A stretch of DNA of 64,000 bases from JAVBNF01 sp031551725 (GCA_031551725.1 JAVBNF010000021.1:42477-106476), one strand, 5' to 3'. Shown: positions 1 through 8,460, numbered from the stretch's first letter. Made by a program: numbers and translations. Notes: generated by a model from the letters alone, not told the origin.

Positions 1-527
1 ATGGCAACTACTTTAGATGACGCAGCTTCGTTGAAAGTAAAGTTGTTGGTTTTGATTTCAGAAACTTTAATGTGGTCGCCGATTTCCAACGGAGTGATGT
101 CGATTTCAATGCGTTCCGGCATGTTTGCAGGAAGTGCAGTAACACGCATTTTGCGCAAGTTTTTAACCAATTTTCCACCTTTCAAAACACCGGCAGAACT
201 ACCTGTTGTGTGAACAGGGACAGCCATTGTAATGTTTTTCTTGTCGTTCAACTCTAAGAAATCTACGTGGGTGATTTTGTCGGTTACTTTGTGAAATTGA
301 ATGTCTTGCGGAATACTTTTAATAACTTTTCCGTCCAAGTTCAATTCTACAAAGCATACTTCCGGAGAATAGAAAATAGGCATTAAACTTTTTTCGTCAG
401 TTTGGAAGTGGATTTGTTTTTCACCACCATAAACTACGCAAGGCACCAAGCCTTGTACGCGAAGCGCTTTTGCATCTTTCTTCCCTACGTTCGAACGTGT
501 CGAACCGCTCACAGATACGATTTTCAT
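1..527 (-). CDS. rplY: 50S ribosomal protein L25 / general stress protein Ctc (partial, C-terminus outside window)
   Basis: Component of the large ribosomal subunit that binds 5S rRNA; the long Ctc form carries an extra C-terminal beta domain. Reading the minus strand from the ATG at 527 gives MKIVSVSGSTRSNVGKKDAK, followed by the family pattern ALRVQGLVPCVVYGG and, further on, KITHVDFLEL, with the Ctc-type second domain (VPVHTTGSSAGVLKGGKL) after it. About 175 codons are visible and no stop is reached before position 1, so the gene is cut by the window edge. A TACCTTTG -7 box lies at 562-569, giving a leader of about 30 bases. The next gene upstream on this strand is prs, a common neighbour of rplY in bacteria. 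Family call is secure. Confidence 0.93.
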   Translation of the reverse strand, partial: MKIVSVSGSTRSNVGKKDAKALRVQGLVPCVVYGGEKQIHFQTDEKSLMPIFYSPEVCFVELNLDGKVIKSIPQDIQFHKVTDKITHVDFLELNDKKNITMAVPVHTTGSSAGVLKGGKLVKNLRKMRVTALPANMPERIEIDITPLEIGDHIKVSEIKTNNFTFNEAASSKVVA

Positions 528-561
528 TGTTTTATTTTGTTTTAGTTTTAAAAAAGGAGAA

Positions 562-569
562 CAAAGGTA
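562..569 (-). promoter_or_regulatory. -7 promoter box of rplY
   Basis: TACCTTTG on the minus strand matches the Bacteroidetes TAnnTTTG consensus and sits 35 bases before the rplY start codon, in the gap after prs, so rplY can be transcribed independently of prs. Confidence 0.6.
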
Positions 570-574
570 CGAAA

Positions 575-1513
575 TTAATTTGTTTTATACAAATCAGAAA
601 TACTTTCGCATTTGGCAATACGTTGAATAACCTCTGAAATCAAAGGTGCAGTGGATAAAACTTTAATTTTATCACTGTGTTTTTTTAACGGAATGGTGTC
701 GCTTACAATAAGTTCTGTCAATGGACCGTTGGCAAGATTTTCATAAGCATTACCAGTTAATAATGGGTGTGTAATCATTGCACGGACACTTTTTGCACCC
801 TTTTCCATTACTAAAGCAGCGGCCTTCATTAATGTATTTCCGGTGTCGATGATGTCATCTAAAATGATTACATCCTTGCCTGCAACTTCTCCGATTAATT
901 GCATGCTTTCGATCACGTTTGGTTTACTGCGTTGTTTGTAGCAGATAGCAAAACCGCAACCCATCGCTTTCGCGTATGTGTTTGCACGGCGAGTGCCGCC
1001 TGCATCCGGCGAAACGAAAATTAAATTATCGGTATTAAAGTTTTTGGTAACGTATGGTAAAAAGATGCTTGATGCAAAAAGGTGATCCACAGGGATATCG
1101 AAAAATCCTTGAATTTGGTCAGCATGTAAGTCGATTGTTACAAAACGAGAAACGCCGGCTGCCGAAAGTAAGTTGGCAATAAGTTTTGAACCGATCGAAA
1201 TACGCGGTTTGTCCTTACGGTCTTGGCGAGCATAGCCGAAATAAGGAATGATAACATTGATTTGTCTTGCCGAAGCACGTTTTGCGGCGTCAACCATCAA
1301 CAAAAGCTCCAATAAGTTATCTGCCGGAGCGAATGTTGATTGGATCAAAAAAACCTCGCATCCGCGGATGTTATCAACAAAGCAAGGTTGGATTTCACCA
1401 TCCGAAAATTCGAGCACTTCGGAAGCGCCCAGCGGACATCCCATGTGTTTGGCAATTTCTTCTGCTAAATAACGGGTGGAACGCCCTGAGAAAATTTTAA
1501 TTTTTGAGTCCAT
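575..1513 (-). CDS. prs: Ribose-phosphate pyrophosphokinase (PRPP synthetase)
   Basis: Cytosolic enzyme that transfers pyrophosphate from ATP to ribose 5-phosphate, making PRPP for purine, pyrimidine, NAD, histidine and tryptophan synthesis. The 312-residue product has the usual family length. Visible motifs: the flexible-loop region YARQDRK near residue 95, DLHADQIQGFF near 128, SPDAGG near 167 and the PRPP-binding loop VIILDDIIDTGNTL near 217-230. The ATG at 1513 is 23 bases from a TACTTTTG -7 box (1536-1543). It ends 48 bases before rplY on the same strand. Nothing unusual. Confidence 0.97.
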   Translation of the reverse strand: MDSKIKIFSGRSTRYLAEEIAKHMGCPLGASEVLEFSDGEIQPCFVDNIRGCEVFLIQSTFAPADNLLELLLMVDAAKRASARQINVIIPYFGYARQDRKDKPRISIGSKLIANLLSAAGVSRFVTIDLHADQIQGFFDIPVDHLFASSIFLPYVTKNFNTDNLIFVSPDAGGTRRANTYAKAMGCGFAICYKQRSKPNVIESMQLIGEVAGKDVIILDDIIDTGNTLMKAAALVMEKGAKSVRAMITHPLLTGNAYENLANGPLTELIVSDTIPLKKHSDKIKVLSTAPLISEVIQRIAKCESISDLYKTN

Positions 1514-1535
1514 GTCAATTTTTAATTTTGTGATG

Positions 1536-1543
1536 CAAAAGTA
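1536..1543 (-). promoter_or_regulatory. -7 promoter box of prs
   Basis: TACTTTTG read on the minus strand, 23 bases before the prs ATG. It matches TAnnTTTG and predicts a short leader. Confidence 0.55.
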
Positions 1544-1648
1544 TCTTATTTTTCAATTATTAACAAATAAAATTATCAACATTTTGTTAGGAAAATCAGG
1601 CCGAAAAATGTATCTCGCTTAATTCGACGGCAAAAGATGTTGAAAATT

Positions 1649-3454
1649 TTATTTGTTGGTAGCAATAACAATGGATTTTCGAATATGTATCACTTGTCCG
1701 CGAGTATTAAATAATTCAATCCATACGATATATACCCCCAACGGTAAACGATGTTTGTTTTCATCTAAACCATCCCATGTAAAACAGCCGGAAATTCCCA
1801 GAAGTTCATTGTTTGCTAAATGTTTGACTTGTCGTCCTTGAGAATCGAAAATGCGAATTTGACAAGTGTAGCCTACGGCAGGTAGTTGATAGCAAAGGTT
1901 TAGGACATCCGAATATCCGTCGGCATCCGGAGAAAAAATAGCCGGGAATGCAGTAAATATCGCATCTTTTGTTGCTGTTTCTTCTTTTTGACCTTGCGAA
2001 TTTTCACAACCCGGAGTTGCAAATCCGGCTTGTGTGGAGGCCGAATGCCAGTTATTGGCTTGAGTAGTTGGTAAATCTGTATGCATGCGTTCCAGCGAGA
2101 TCCCTTTAACATCGCTCAACAATGCATAATGCATGGTCTTATTATAATCGAAACGATCTAAAACAGCGCTGTCTTTTGCGCATAAAACGAGCGTTCCCAC
2201 ATCATTATTGAGGGTAGGGAAATTACTTAACTCAAGAACCTTGCTTTGAGGACAAATAGTGTAAAGCGATTGTAAAAGAACAGCATCTTTTGTGAGGATA
2301 ATCAATTGTTGAGATTCCCACAAATCGTTGCTGTCATTGCTTAAGAAGATGAGCGGTTTAATTTGATTTTTACTGTCCAATTTTCCAAATCCAATTTGAT
2401 TTAGATTAATTGGATGGTTGGAATTATTTAGTATTTCAACAAATTCAATGCCATCGGATTTGGCATCAAACAAAATTTCATTAAATAAAACCTCATTTTC
2501 GTTGGCTGTAAATGCACAATAACGTTGGAATTCATACGAAAAAGGATGCATTTGATTTCCTGTTTTATCGGTGATGTTTTCAATAAATAATTCGTAAGAA
2601 AAATTGCATTCGAATGAATCTGAAAAATGTAGATTAATTGTTCGATTATCAATGAAATCAAGTTGTTCAATATTTAAATCATTTATAAAATAATTGTTTT
2701 TATCATGTGCGGAAATGCTGTCGATCGGTTCCGAAAATACAATTTGAATGTTTCGACAATCTTTTGTTTTTATAGACATGACGCTTGGCGGAGTGGTATC
2801 GTGTCGGATTTTACCTACGTAAATATCATCGAAAGCATACATGTTGTAACGGCTTGCAGTGCTGTATTTGCAATATACTCCGAAATAATTGGTGGCTTTG
2901 AAACTTGTGTCCGTAAAACTGCCTTCCGTATGAAAAGTCGATTTGCAGGAAGTGTCTGCAAAAATATTCCAAAAGCCTGTAGAATCACGCAAAATTTTGA
3001 TTTGTAAATTTAAAATACTCCCATCATAATAGGTGTTCCCTTCAAAAACAGACGTTGATTTGTTCTGTTCCTGCTTGAAGATCTGTAAACGATTATGTGT
3101 CGATTGCCCAATTTGCAGATAATATCCATTTAAAATGCCTTTTAAATCAGATTTGTTGGATGTTAAATAGATTCGGACATAGTTGGTGCTGGATGCTTTA
3201 AATTGCAAGAAAACTTTGAAATTCCACTCGGCATTGTCAAGCATTGATTGCGGTGTCGATAAATAAATCGTGGAAGAAGCCTGATTGCCGTTTGATTGTA
3301 AACGACCGGTGTTAAGGATGAATAGCGTTGTATCGCCATTCCAGTGGGGGCGATTCGAAAGCCCCTCTTCTTCGAAATTGTCGGCGATTTGTGCTTTAAC
3401 AGTGTTGCAAAACGCAGAAAGCATAATTAAGATGATGATTTGAAAAATTTTCAT
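1649..3454 (-). CDS. Secreted lamin-tail-domain protein with C-terminal FlgD-like Ig domain
   Basis: A 601-residue exported protein of unknown role. Residues 1-21 form a signal peptide ending TVKAQ. Residues about 25-215 look like a lectin/LamG-type beta sandwich; about 218-300 starts DTTPPSVMSI and resembles a bacterial Ig-like (SbsA-type) domain; about 320-440 is a lamin-tail domain (NEVLFNEILFDA, EFVEILNNS); the C-terminus, from about FSPDADGYSDVLNL, matches the FlgD-like Ig fold that follows many Bacteroidetes surface proteins. Proteins of this type are surface-exposed or secreted, often by the type IX system, but no cell-sorting domain is certain here. It diverges from asd, and the gap carries a copy of the repeated upstream element (3503-3539). 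Confidence 0.75.
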   Translation of the reverse strand: MKIFQIIILIMLSAFCNTVKAQIADNFEEEGLSNRPHWNGDTTLFILNTGRLQSNGNQASSTIYLSTPQSMLDNAEWNFKVFLQFKASSTNYVRIYLTSNKSDLKGILNGYYLQIGQSTHNRLQIFKQEQNKSTSVFEGNTYYDGSILNLQIKILRDSTGFWNIFADTSCKSTFHTEGSFTDTSFKATNYFGVYCKYSTASRYNMYAFDDIYVGKIRHDTTPPSVMSIKTKDCRNIQIVFSEPIDSISAHDKNNYFINDLNIEQLDFIDNRTINLHFSDSFECNFSYELFIENITDKTGNQMHPFSYEFQRYCAFTANENEVLFNEILFDAKSDGIEFVEILNNSNHPINLNQIGFGKLDSKNQIKPLIFLSNDSNDLWESQQLIILTKDAVLLQSLYTICPQSKVLELSNFPTLNNDVGTLVLCAKDSAVLDRFDYNKTMHYALLSDVKGISLERMHTDLPTTQANNWHSASTQAGFATPGCENSQGQKEETATKDAIFTAFPAIFSPDADGYSDVLNLCYQLPAVGYTCQIRIFDSQGRQVKHLANNELLGISGCFTWDGLDENKHRLPLGVYIVWIELFNTRGQVIHIRKSIVIATNK

Positions 3455-3502
3455 AAAAATTAAAATTTGATTTTGTGAAACGAAATAATTTCTCTAATTT
3501 TG

Positions 3503-3539
3503 TCTATATATATAAACGCGATGACCCCCCAAATTATTT
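3503..3539 (-). repeat. Shared upstream element, copy A (upstream of lamin-tail gene)
   Basis: On the minus strand this reads AAATAATTTGGGGGG then TCATCGCGTTTATATATA and ends TAGAC. It matches copies at 8553-8590 and 55409-55448. It ends 48 bases before the lamin-tail ATG. Unlike the other two copies, the TTAACA/TGTTAA inverted repeat is not directly adjacent; a related TAACATTTTGTTA lies about 40 bases further upstream. Confidence 0.8.
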
Positions 3540-3607
3540 ATTTTTGTGGTCAAAAGTTATTAACAATTAAGAATTTTTAACATTTTGTTATAAAAATTAA
3601 GAAAAAA

Positions 3608-4606
3608 ATGATGAAGATTGCAGTAGTGGGAGCGACCGGTTTAGTAGGCTCCGTGATGCTAAAAGTGTTGGAAGAACAAAAATTGACAAATATCGAATTG
3701 TTGCCGGTGGCTTCGGAACGTTCAATTGGCAAAGAAATCGAATTTGCCGGTAAAAAATATAAAATAGTTTCCGCCGAAGAAGCTATTGCACAACGTCCGC
3801 AAGTGGCTGTTTTTTCTGCCGGAGGCTCTACTTCATTGGCTTTAGCGCCTAAATTTGCGGAAGTGGGAACATTTGTAGTCGATAATTCGTCGGCTTGGCG
3901 AATGGATCCGAACGTGCCGTTGGTAGTTCCGGAAATCAATGCGCACAGCATTTCCGAAAAAACAAAAATCATTGCAAATCCCAATTGTTCAACTATTCAA
4001 ATGGTGTTGGCGTTAGCTCCATTGCACAAACAATATAGAATTCGTCGATTGGTAATTTCTACTTATCAGTCAGTTACAGGCTCCGGAGTGAAAGGGATTC
4101 AGCAATTAAATGATGAGCAAGACGGAATTTCGAATGGTCTTAAAGCATATCCGCATCCGATTCATCGCAATTTAATTCCACATGGAGGCGATTTCTTGCC
4201 AACCGGATATACCTCTGAAGAACAAAAACTGGTGGATGAAACGCGTAAAATTCTGGAAAGTCCTCAAATTCGTGTGACGGCAACAGTGGTACGTGTTCCT
4301 GCAACAGGCGGACATTCGGAATCGGTAAATATCGAATTTGAAAATGATTTTGATTTAATTGATGTGCGTCGCTTGCTGGAAAGCATGCCCGGTATCAAAG
4401 TGCTTGATAATCCTGCCGAAAATCTTTATCCCATGCCTTTGATGAGTGAAGGGAAAGATGAAGTTTTTGTGGGACGTATCCGTCGCGACGATTCAAATCC
4501 CAATACATTAAATTTATGGGTAGTGGCTGATAATCTGCGAAAAGGTGCGGCTACAAACGCTATTCAGATTGTGAAATTTTTGATTGATCAAAAGTTTGTT
4601 TCTTAA
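3608..4606 (+). CDS. asd: Aspartate-semialdehyde dehydrogenase
   Basis: NADPH-dependent reduction of aspartyl phosphate to aspartate semialdehyde, the branch point to lysine/diaminopimelate, threonine and methionine. The product has 332 residues, normal for the family. Motifs: dinucleotide-binding VGATGLVGSVML at residues 5-16, VVDNSSAWRMDPNVPLVVPEIN near 92-113, the catalytic cysteine in NPNCSTIQM near residue 127, and the late VRVPATGGHSESVNIEFE segment. Two consecutive ATGs (3608 and 3611) can both serve as start. A rho-independent terminator follows at 4668-4693. Transcribed alone; secure call. Confidence 0.96.
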   Translation: MMKIAVVGATGLVGSVMLKVLEEQKLTNIELLPVASERSIGKEIEFAGKKYKIVSAEEAIAQRPQVAVFSAGGSTSLALAPKFAEVGTFVVDNSSAWRMDPNVPLVVPEINAHSISEKTKIIANPNCSTIQMVLALAPLHKQYRIRRLVISTYQSVTGSGVKGIQQLNDEQDGISNGLKAYPHPIHRNLIPHGGDFLPTGYTSEEQKLVDETRKILESPQIRVTATVVRVPATGGHSESVNIEFENDFDLIDVRRLLESMPGIKVLDNPAENLYPMPLMSEGKDEVFVGRIRRDDSNPNTLNLWVVADNLRKGAATNAIQIVKFLIDQKFVS

Positions 4607-4667
4607 GTTGTGGTGTAGTGGTAATTCTTTACATTTGATTTTCATTTATTTATGATTGTATTTTTAG

Positions 4668-4697
4668 AAATTGCTGGCTGTAGTCAGCAATTTTTGT
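4668..4697 (+). terminator. Intrinsic terminator of asd
   Basis: AAATTGCTG (4668-4676) pairs with CAGCAATTT (4685-4693) across an 8-base loop, followed by further T residues. Confidence 0.7.
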
Positions 4698-4793
4698 TTA
4701 TTTTGTTGTTTTAATTCATCAAAATATAAAATAATTGTTGGTTATAGTAATCATAAAAATTGAAAAATGCTTGTTTTATCCGTCAAAATATTG

Positions 4794-4801
4794 TAATTTT
4801 G
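4794..4801 (+). promoter_or_regulatory. Promoter of the AAA ATPase gene
   Basis: TAATTTTG matches the -7 consensus, with a TTG -33 element at 4771-4773 and 20 bases between them. The start codon is at 4824. Confidence 0.6.
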
Positions 4802-4823
4802 TGGAATAAAATAAGCAAAAGCT

Positions 4824-6023
4824 ATGGATGCATTATTTGAAAAACATAATCAAGTACTATCGCAAACGACTCTGGACTTTCAAAGAAGCCTTATCGACGA
4901 TATCCGTTGGGATGCCCGTTTAATAGGTATTCGCGGACCGCGCGGATGTGGTAAAACAACCATGTTGCTGCAACATATCAAGCGTGACTTGCCGAATGAT
5001 TTTTCGGTGCTTTATGCAAGTTTGGATAATATGTGGTTTGCTGAAAATAAGTTAGTGGACTTAGCCGACGATTTTGTAAAACATGGCGGCAAGTATTTGT
5101 TTTTGGATGAAGTGCATAAATATCCCAACTGGTCGCAGGAAATCAAGAATATTTACGATACGCATTCGAAGTTGAACGTTGTTTTCACCGGCTCTTCGAT
5201 GCTTGAAATTCTCAATGCCCGCGCTGATTTGAGTCGCCGTGCTATCGTTTATGAAATGCAGGGCTTGTCGTTTCGCGAATATTTGAACATGACCCAAAAG
5301 CTGGACCTATTCAAGTATTCTTTCAATGATATTTTGCAAAATCATCATCTGATTTCGGAAGACGTTTTAAAACAAGTTCGTCCGTTGCAGTTTTTTGACG
5401 ACTATTTAAAAAGTGGTTATTATCCTTTTTTTCAAGAGATTCCGGAATTGTACTACATGCGTTTGGAAGAAGTGGTAAATTTGATTTTGGAGATTGAGCT
5501 TCCTCAATTGCGAAATGTGGATATTGCGTATATTCCCAAAGTGAAGCAGCTCCTTTTTATTATTGCCGAATCGGTGCCGTTTATCCCCAATGTTGTGAAA
5601 TTGAGCGAACGTATTGGCATTGATCGGGCGACATTTTTATCATATTTGCATTTTTTGCAGGAAGCACGGTTGGTAAGCAAATTGTATAAAAGCGTTGACG
5701 GCGTTAATAAATTACAGAAACCCGATAAATTATATTTGGATAACACGAATTTGTTTTATGCGATTGGCGACCGCCATGCAAAAACCGATACAGGTAATAT
5801 CCGCGAAACGTTTTTTATCAACCAACTCAAATACAAACATAAAATAGAATATCCTGAAAAGGGTGATTTTCGTATTGATGGGAAATATTCGTTTGAAGTG
5901 GGCGGGAAATCCAAAGATAATCATCAAATCAAAACCGTGAAAAACGCATTCATTGCTGCCGATGGCATAGAATATGGATATAGAAACAGGATCCCGTTGT
6001 GGATGTTTGGTTTTATGTATTAA
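4824..6023 (+). CDS. AAA ATPase with C-terminal DUF4143 domain
   Basis: A 399-residue P-loop ATPase of the family that joins an N-terminal AAA_14 module to DUF4143. Visible: Walker A GPRGCGKTTML near residues 35-45, Walker B YLFLDEVHKY near 91-100, sensor segment VVFTGSSML near 119, then a DUF4143 region from about 200 that ends with the restriction-endonuclease-like GDFRIDGKYSFEVGGKSK pattern. These proteins are abundant and often present in many copies in anaerobes; their biological role is unknown, though they are linked to nucleic-acid or defence functions by fold. It stands alone with its own promoter and is followed by a structured RNA candidate. Annotated by family only. Confidence 0.85.
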   Translation: MDALFEKHNQVLSQTTLDFQRSLIDDIRWDARLIGIRGPRGCGKTTMLLQHIKRDLPNDFSVLYASLDNMWFAENKLVDLADDFVKHGGKYLFLDEVHKYPNWSQEIKNIYDTHSKLNVVFTGSSMLEILNARADLSRRAIVYEMQGLSFREYLNMTQKLDLFKYSFNDILQNHHLISEDVLKQVRPLQFFDDYLKSGYYPFFQEIPELYYMRLEEVVNLILEIELPQLRNVDIAYIPKVKQLLFIIAESVPFIPNVVKLSERIGIDRATFLSYLHFLQEARLVSKLYKSVDGVNKLQKPDKLYLDNTNLFYAIGDRHAKTDTGNIRETFFINQLKYKHKIEYPEKGDFRIDGKYSFEVGGKSKDNHQIKTVKNAFIAADGIEYGYRNRIPLWMFGFMY

Positions 6024-6025
6024 AT

Positions 6026-6056
6026 TTTGCAGTTACAAAAAAAATATCTAACTTTG
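6026..6056 (+). promoter_or_regulatory. Promoter upstream of the structured RNA / FISUMP gene
   Basis: TTTG at 6026-6029 and TAACTTTG at 6049-6056 with 19 bases between them, the classical Bacteroidetes -33/-7 layout. Transcription would start near 6062, almost 290 bases before the FISUMP ATG, which leaves room for the structured segment at 6129-6290. Confidence 0.65.
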
Positions 6057-6128
6057 CGAAAATAAATGTTAACAAGTTAACAAAAATAAAATTATAGAAA
6101 AAACACTAATTAAACATAAATAAAGAAA

Positions 6129-6290
6129 GCGTAAGCTTAAATTCTTCTCTTTAAAACGACCAAAATTTAACGGTAAAGAATTCATAAGTAATGCGCTCAT
6201 GCTGTGTTCCGGCGTGAGTTGTGTCTTATTTTACCGTGGGTGCTTGGTCGTACCTTAAGAGAAATAAGAATTCAACTCGCGCCTTTTTTA
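6129..6290 (+). ncRNA. Candidate structured RNA (leader or standalone sRNA) with alternative terminator pairing
   Basis: A set of nested helices is visible: AATTCTT 6140-6146 with 6266-6272, CTCTT 6147-6151 with 6257-6261, ACGACCAA 6156-6163 with 6244-6251, ACGGTAAA 6170-6177 with 6230-6237, TAAG 6185-6188 with 6225-6228 and CTCATGC 6196-6202 with 6212-6218 (one G-U). The apical strand GGCGTGAGTTG (6211-6221) can instead pair with CAACTCGCGCC (6273-6283), which is directly followed by six T residues. So the RNA may form either a long hairpin or a pseudoknot/terminator. It has its own upstream promoter. I do not recognise it as a known riboswitch class, 6S or SRP RNA. No coding function is apparent. 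Confidence 0.5.
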
Positions 6291-6351
6291 TTTAATTGAA
6301 AATTGACAATGGACAATTGACAATGATTTCACAAATTAAATAAATATACAC

Positions 6352-8307
6352 ATGAAAACACATTACAATTTACAATCGATCATTGTAGGGGTTCAATATT
6401 TTGAACCCCTACCGTGCAAACGCCGGAATAATGGCAATTCCGAAAAACGGGCACAAAATATTGTGCCCCTACGATTCGCACGATGGATTTTTCTGCAATT
6501 CTGCATTTTTGCATTTCTGCCGACCTTCGCCCAAACCGACGGTGGTACGTTCACAGACCCACGCGACGGGCAAACCTATAAAACCGTGATTATGCCCGAC
6601 GGTAAACGCTGGATGGCAGAAAACCTGCGGTATCGCAAGGGTTTGGATAATCCCGTTTTTGCAAACAATGCAACTACAAATGCCAACATCGTTGGAAAAT
6701 ACTATTGCCCGGGTCCCGGTCCTTTAAACACATCTGTTAATCAAGCCGATCCTTTGGCTTGTGAATATTGGGGCTGTTTGTATCCGTTTTGGACGGCAAA
6801 TGCTGTTACAAACGGTACAGGAAGTTTGAATACTTTGGTTGGAAAGCAAGGTATTTGTCCGCCTAATTGGCATTTGCCTTCCGATTATGAATGGGGACGG
6901 ATGCTTGATGCCGTGGAAAAAAGTTATAATCCGGCTATTTCTCTCACGGGAACAAATACACATATTAGCGCAGCGACTGTGCGTACTGCCTACGGAAACC
7001 AGGCCGGACGTGTTTTAAAAGATACCGTTAAGCGTTCTGCTTTTGTAAACAATCAAGCATACACTCCAACATGGATTGGCACGCCGAGTGTTGATTTTAA
7101 TAATTATAATTTTAGCGTGAAAGCTGCCGGAATACGAACAACAGAAGGGAATTATGTTAATTGTGGAGGTGCCGCTTATTTTTGGACAAGCAACAATTCT
7201 GTTACAGCAAATTATGCAATTTCAAGGGCTTTTGGACTTTCTGAAAATACAATTTATAGGGAGATCCGACAAAATGCAGATGCATTATCCGTGCGATGTG
7301 TGGAAGGCGATTGTAAAATTACGGATGCTTTGTCTTTGGGCACAAATACTCAAACCTGTAATCAAAGTGATACTATCTATTTTGTGGATGGCGGACCTGC
7401 TTTTCCGCAAACATTTGTTCTTTCTACTCCTCCGATAAATGGTACTTGGACATTTGGTTCGGTTAATGTTTCCGGTATTCCTGCAGGAGTAACAATTACA
7501 TCATCAAGTATTGATGCTTCGCGCCAATTTACTTTAACTTTTTCAAATTTGACAATGGCAGCAAACGATCAAATTATCAATGTTAAAATTGTAGCCACAA
7601 ATCCACAACATTGCGATATTGAACAAACTTTTACAATTCGCTTAATCGGAAGAACAACGTCTTGCCCGTATAAAGGTCAAGATTTATATGAAGACGCTAC
7701 GCATATTTGCCAACAACGAACTTCTGGTGCAAATAATTGGGAAGCGTGGATTAAAGATTGTAGGGATGGAGAGTTTTATCGAATCGTTCAATTTCCAAAT
7801 GGAGATTGGTGGTTTGCAGACAATTTAAGATGGGTGAGTCCTTCTAACATTTCTTCGAATTCTTGTATTGTTGGAAATTGTTATTTTGGAAGACGCTATG
7901 GAAGTTGGTTAGCGGGTGCTGCAGCATCTGCAAATGCAGTTTCTTCGATACAAGGAGTGTGCCCCATAGGATGGTTAATTCCGAGTCCTACTCAAGCAGG
8001 AAATCTTGCGAAATGTGCAGGAGGTAATTGTAATTCCCCATCTGTACCAGGAGGAACTGCAATTGCACAAGCATTAAGCTCTATTAATGGTCAACAAAGA
8101 TTTGACACAGATGGTGCTCGATGTACATCAGCTAATAATTTTTGGGGATTTGCTTGGGATAACGTGCATGTTGCCGGTCCTCATTTTGATCAGTTTTGTA
8201 ATACGCAATTTTGTGGTGGAGGTTATTTTTCTAAAGATTGTGCTGGAAGCACCGTTGCAATTTCTAACGCTTCTATTTCTGGAGTTATTCGATGCATTCG
8301 TCCCTAA
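6352..8307 (+). CDS. FISUMP-domain surface protein with two paralogous domains
   Basis: A 651-residue exported protein. Two Fibrobacter-succinogenes-major-paralogous-type domains are seen: about residues 66-322 (DPRDGQTYKTVIMPDGKRWM ... ALSVRCVEG) and about 465-651 (DCRDGEFYRIVQFPNGDWWF ... GVIRCIRP), separated by an Ig-like region. The hydrophobic stretch WIFLQFCIFAFLPTFAQ near residues 45-62 looks like a signal peptide. The only in-frame ATG upstream of it is at 6352, so the protein carries an odd N-terminal extension, residues 12-21 and 33-41 of which are encoded by GTAG palindromes (6385-6412, 6448-6472). The true start may therefore be non-ATG or the export signal may be altered. Function of FISUMP proteins is unknown; they are taken to be cell-surface proteins. 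Confidence 0.8.
   Translation: MKTHYNLQSIIVGVQYFEPLPCKRRNNGNSEKRAQNIVPLRFARWIFLQFCIFAFLPTFAQTDGGTFTDPRDGQTYKTVIMPDGKRWMAENLRYRKGLDNPVFANNATTNANIVGKYYCPGPGPLNTSVNQADPLACEYWGCLYPFWTANAVTNGTGSLNTLVGKQGICPPNWHLPSDYEWGRMLDAVEKSYNPAISLTGTNTHISAATVRTAYGNQAGRVLKDTVKRSAFVNNQAYTPTWIGTPSVDFNNYNFSVKAAGIRTTEGNYVNCGGAAYFWTSNNSVTANYAISRAFGLSENTIYREIRQNADALSVRCVEGDCKITDALSLGTNTQTCNQSDTIYFVDGGPAFPQTFVLSTPPINGTWTFGSVNVSGIPAGVTITSSSIDASRQFTLTFSNLTMAANDQIINVKIVATNPQHCDIEQTFTIRLIGRTTSCPYKGQDLYEDATHICQQRTSGANNWEAWIKDCRDGEFYRIVQFPNGDWWFADNLRWVSPSNISSNSCIVGNCYFGRRYGSWLAGAAASANAVSSIQGVCPIGWLIPSPTQAGNLAKCAGGNCNSPSVPGGTAIAQALSSINGQQRFDTDGARCTSANNFWGFAWDNVHVAGPHFDQFCNTQFCGGGYFSKDCAGSTVAISNASISGVIRCIRP
6385..6412 (+). 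repeat. GTAG palindrome (REP-like), FISUMP copy 1
   Basis: GTAGGGGTTCAA pairs perfectly with TTGAACCCCTAC around a TATT loop. It starts with the GTAG tetranucleotide typical of REP sequences served by RAYT transposases. It lies inside the annotated reading frame. Confidence 0.75.
6448..6472 (-). repeat. GTAG palindrome (REP-like), FISUMP copy 2
   Basis: Read on the minus strand it begins GTAGGGGCACAA, followed by TATT and TTGTGCCC; the 8-bp core arms are perfect. It is in opposite orientation to copy 1, 35 bases away, forming a head-to-head REP pair (BIME-like). A smaller CGGAAT/ATTCCG inverted repeat lies between the two. Confidence 0.7.
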
Positions 8308-8323
8308 TATTTTTCTGTGCAAT

Positions 8324-8346
8324 CCCGCAAATCTGCTGTTTGCGGG
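8324..8346 (+). terminator. Hairpin after the FISUMP gene
   Basis: CCCGCAAA (8324-8331) pairs with TTTGCGGG (8339-8346) across a 7-base loop, 16 bases after the stop codon. The T-run is interrupted (AATAATTTT), so termination is likely but not certain. Confidence 0.55.
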
Positions 8347-8425
8347 AATAATTTTCAAGAACAAGCCGGTGGTTTGGTAAATCGTACGTGTTGCGGTGGA
8401 GATTATTGAAAGGTTTGTTTTTCTT

Positions 8426-8453
8426 GTAGAGACGTTGCATGCAACGTCTCTAC
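8426..8453 (+). repeat. GTAG palindrome, intergenic copy next to RAYT
   Basis: GTAGAGACGTTGCA followed by its exact reverse complement, a perfect 28-bp palindrome. An identical copy sits inside the RAYT gene at 8891-8918. Confidence 0.85.
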
Positions 8454-8460
8454 ATCATTG

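Noticed and set aside
1..257. Plus-strand frames at the left edge
   Set aside because: They are antisense to ribosomal protein L25.
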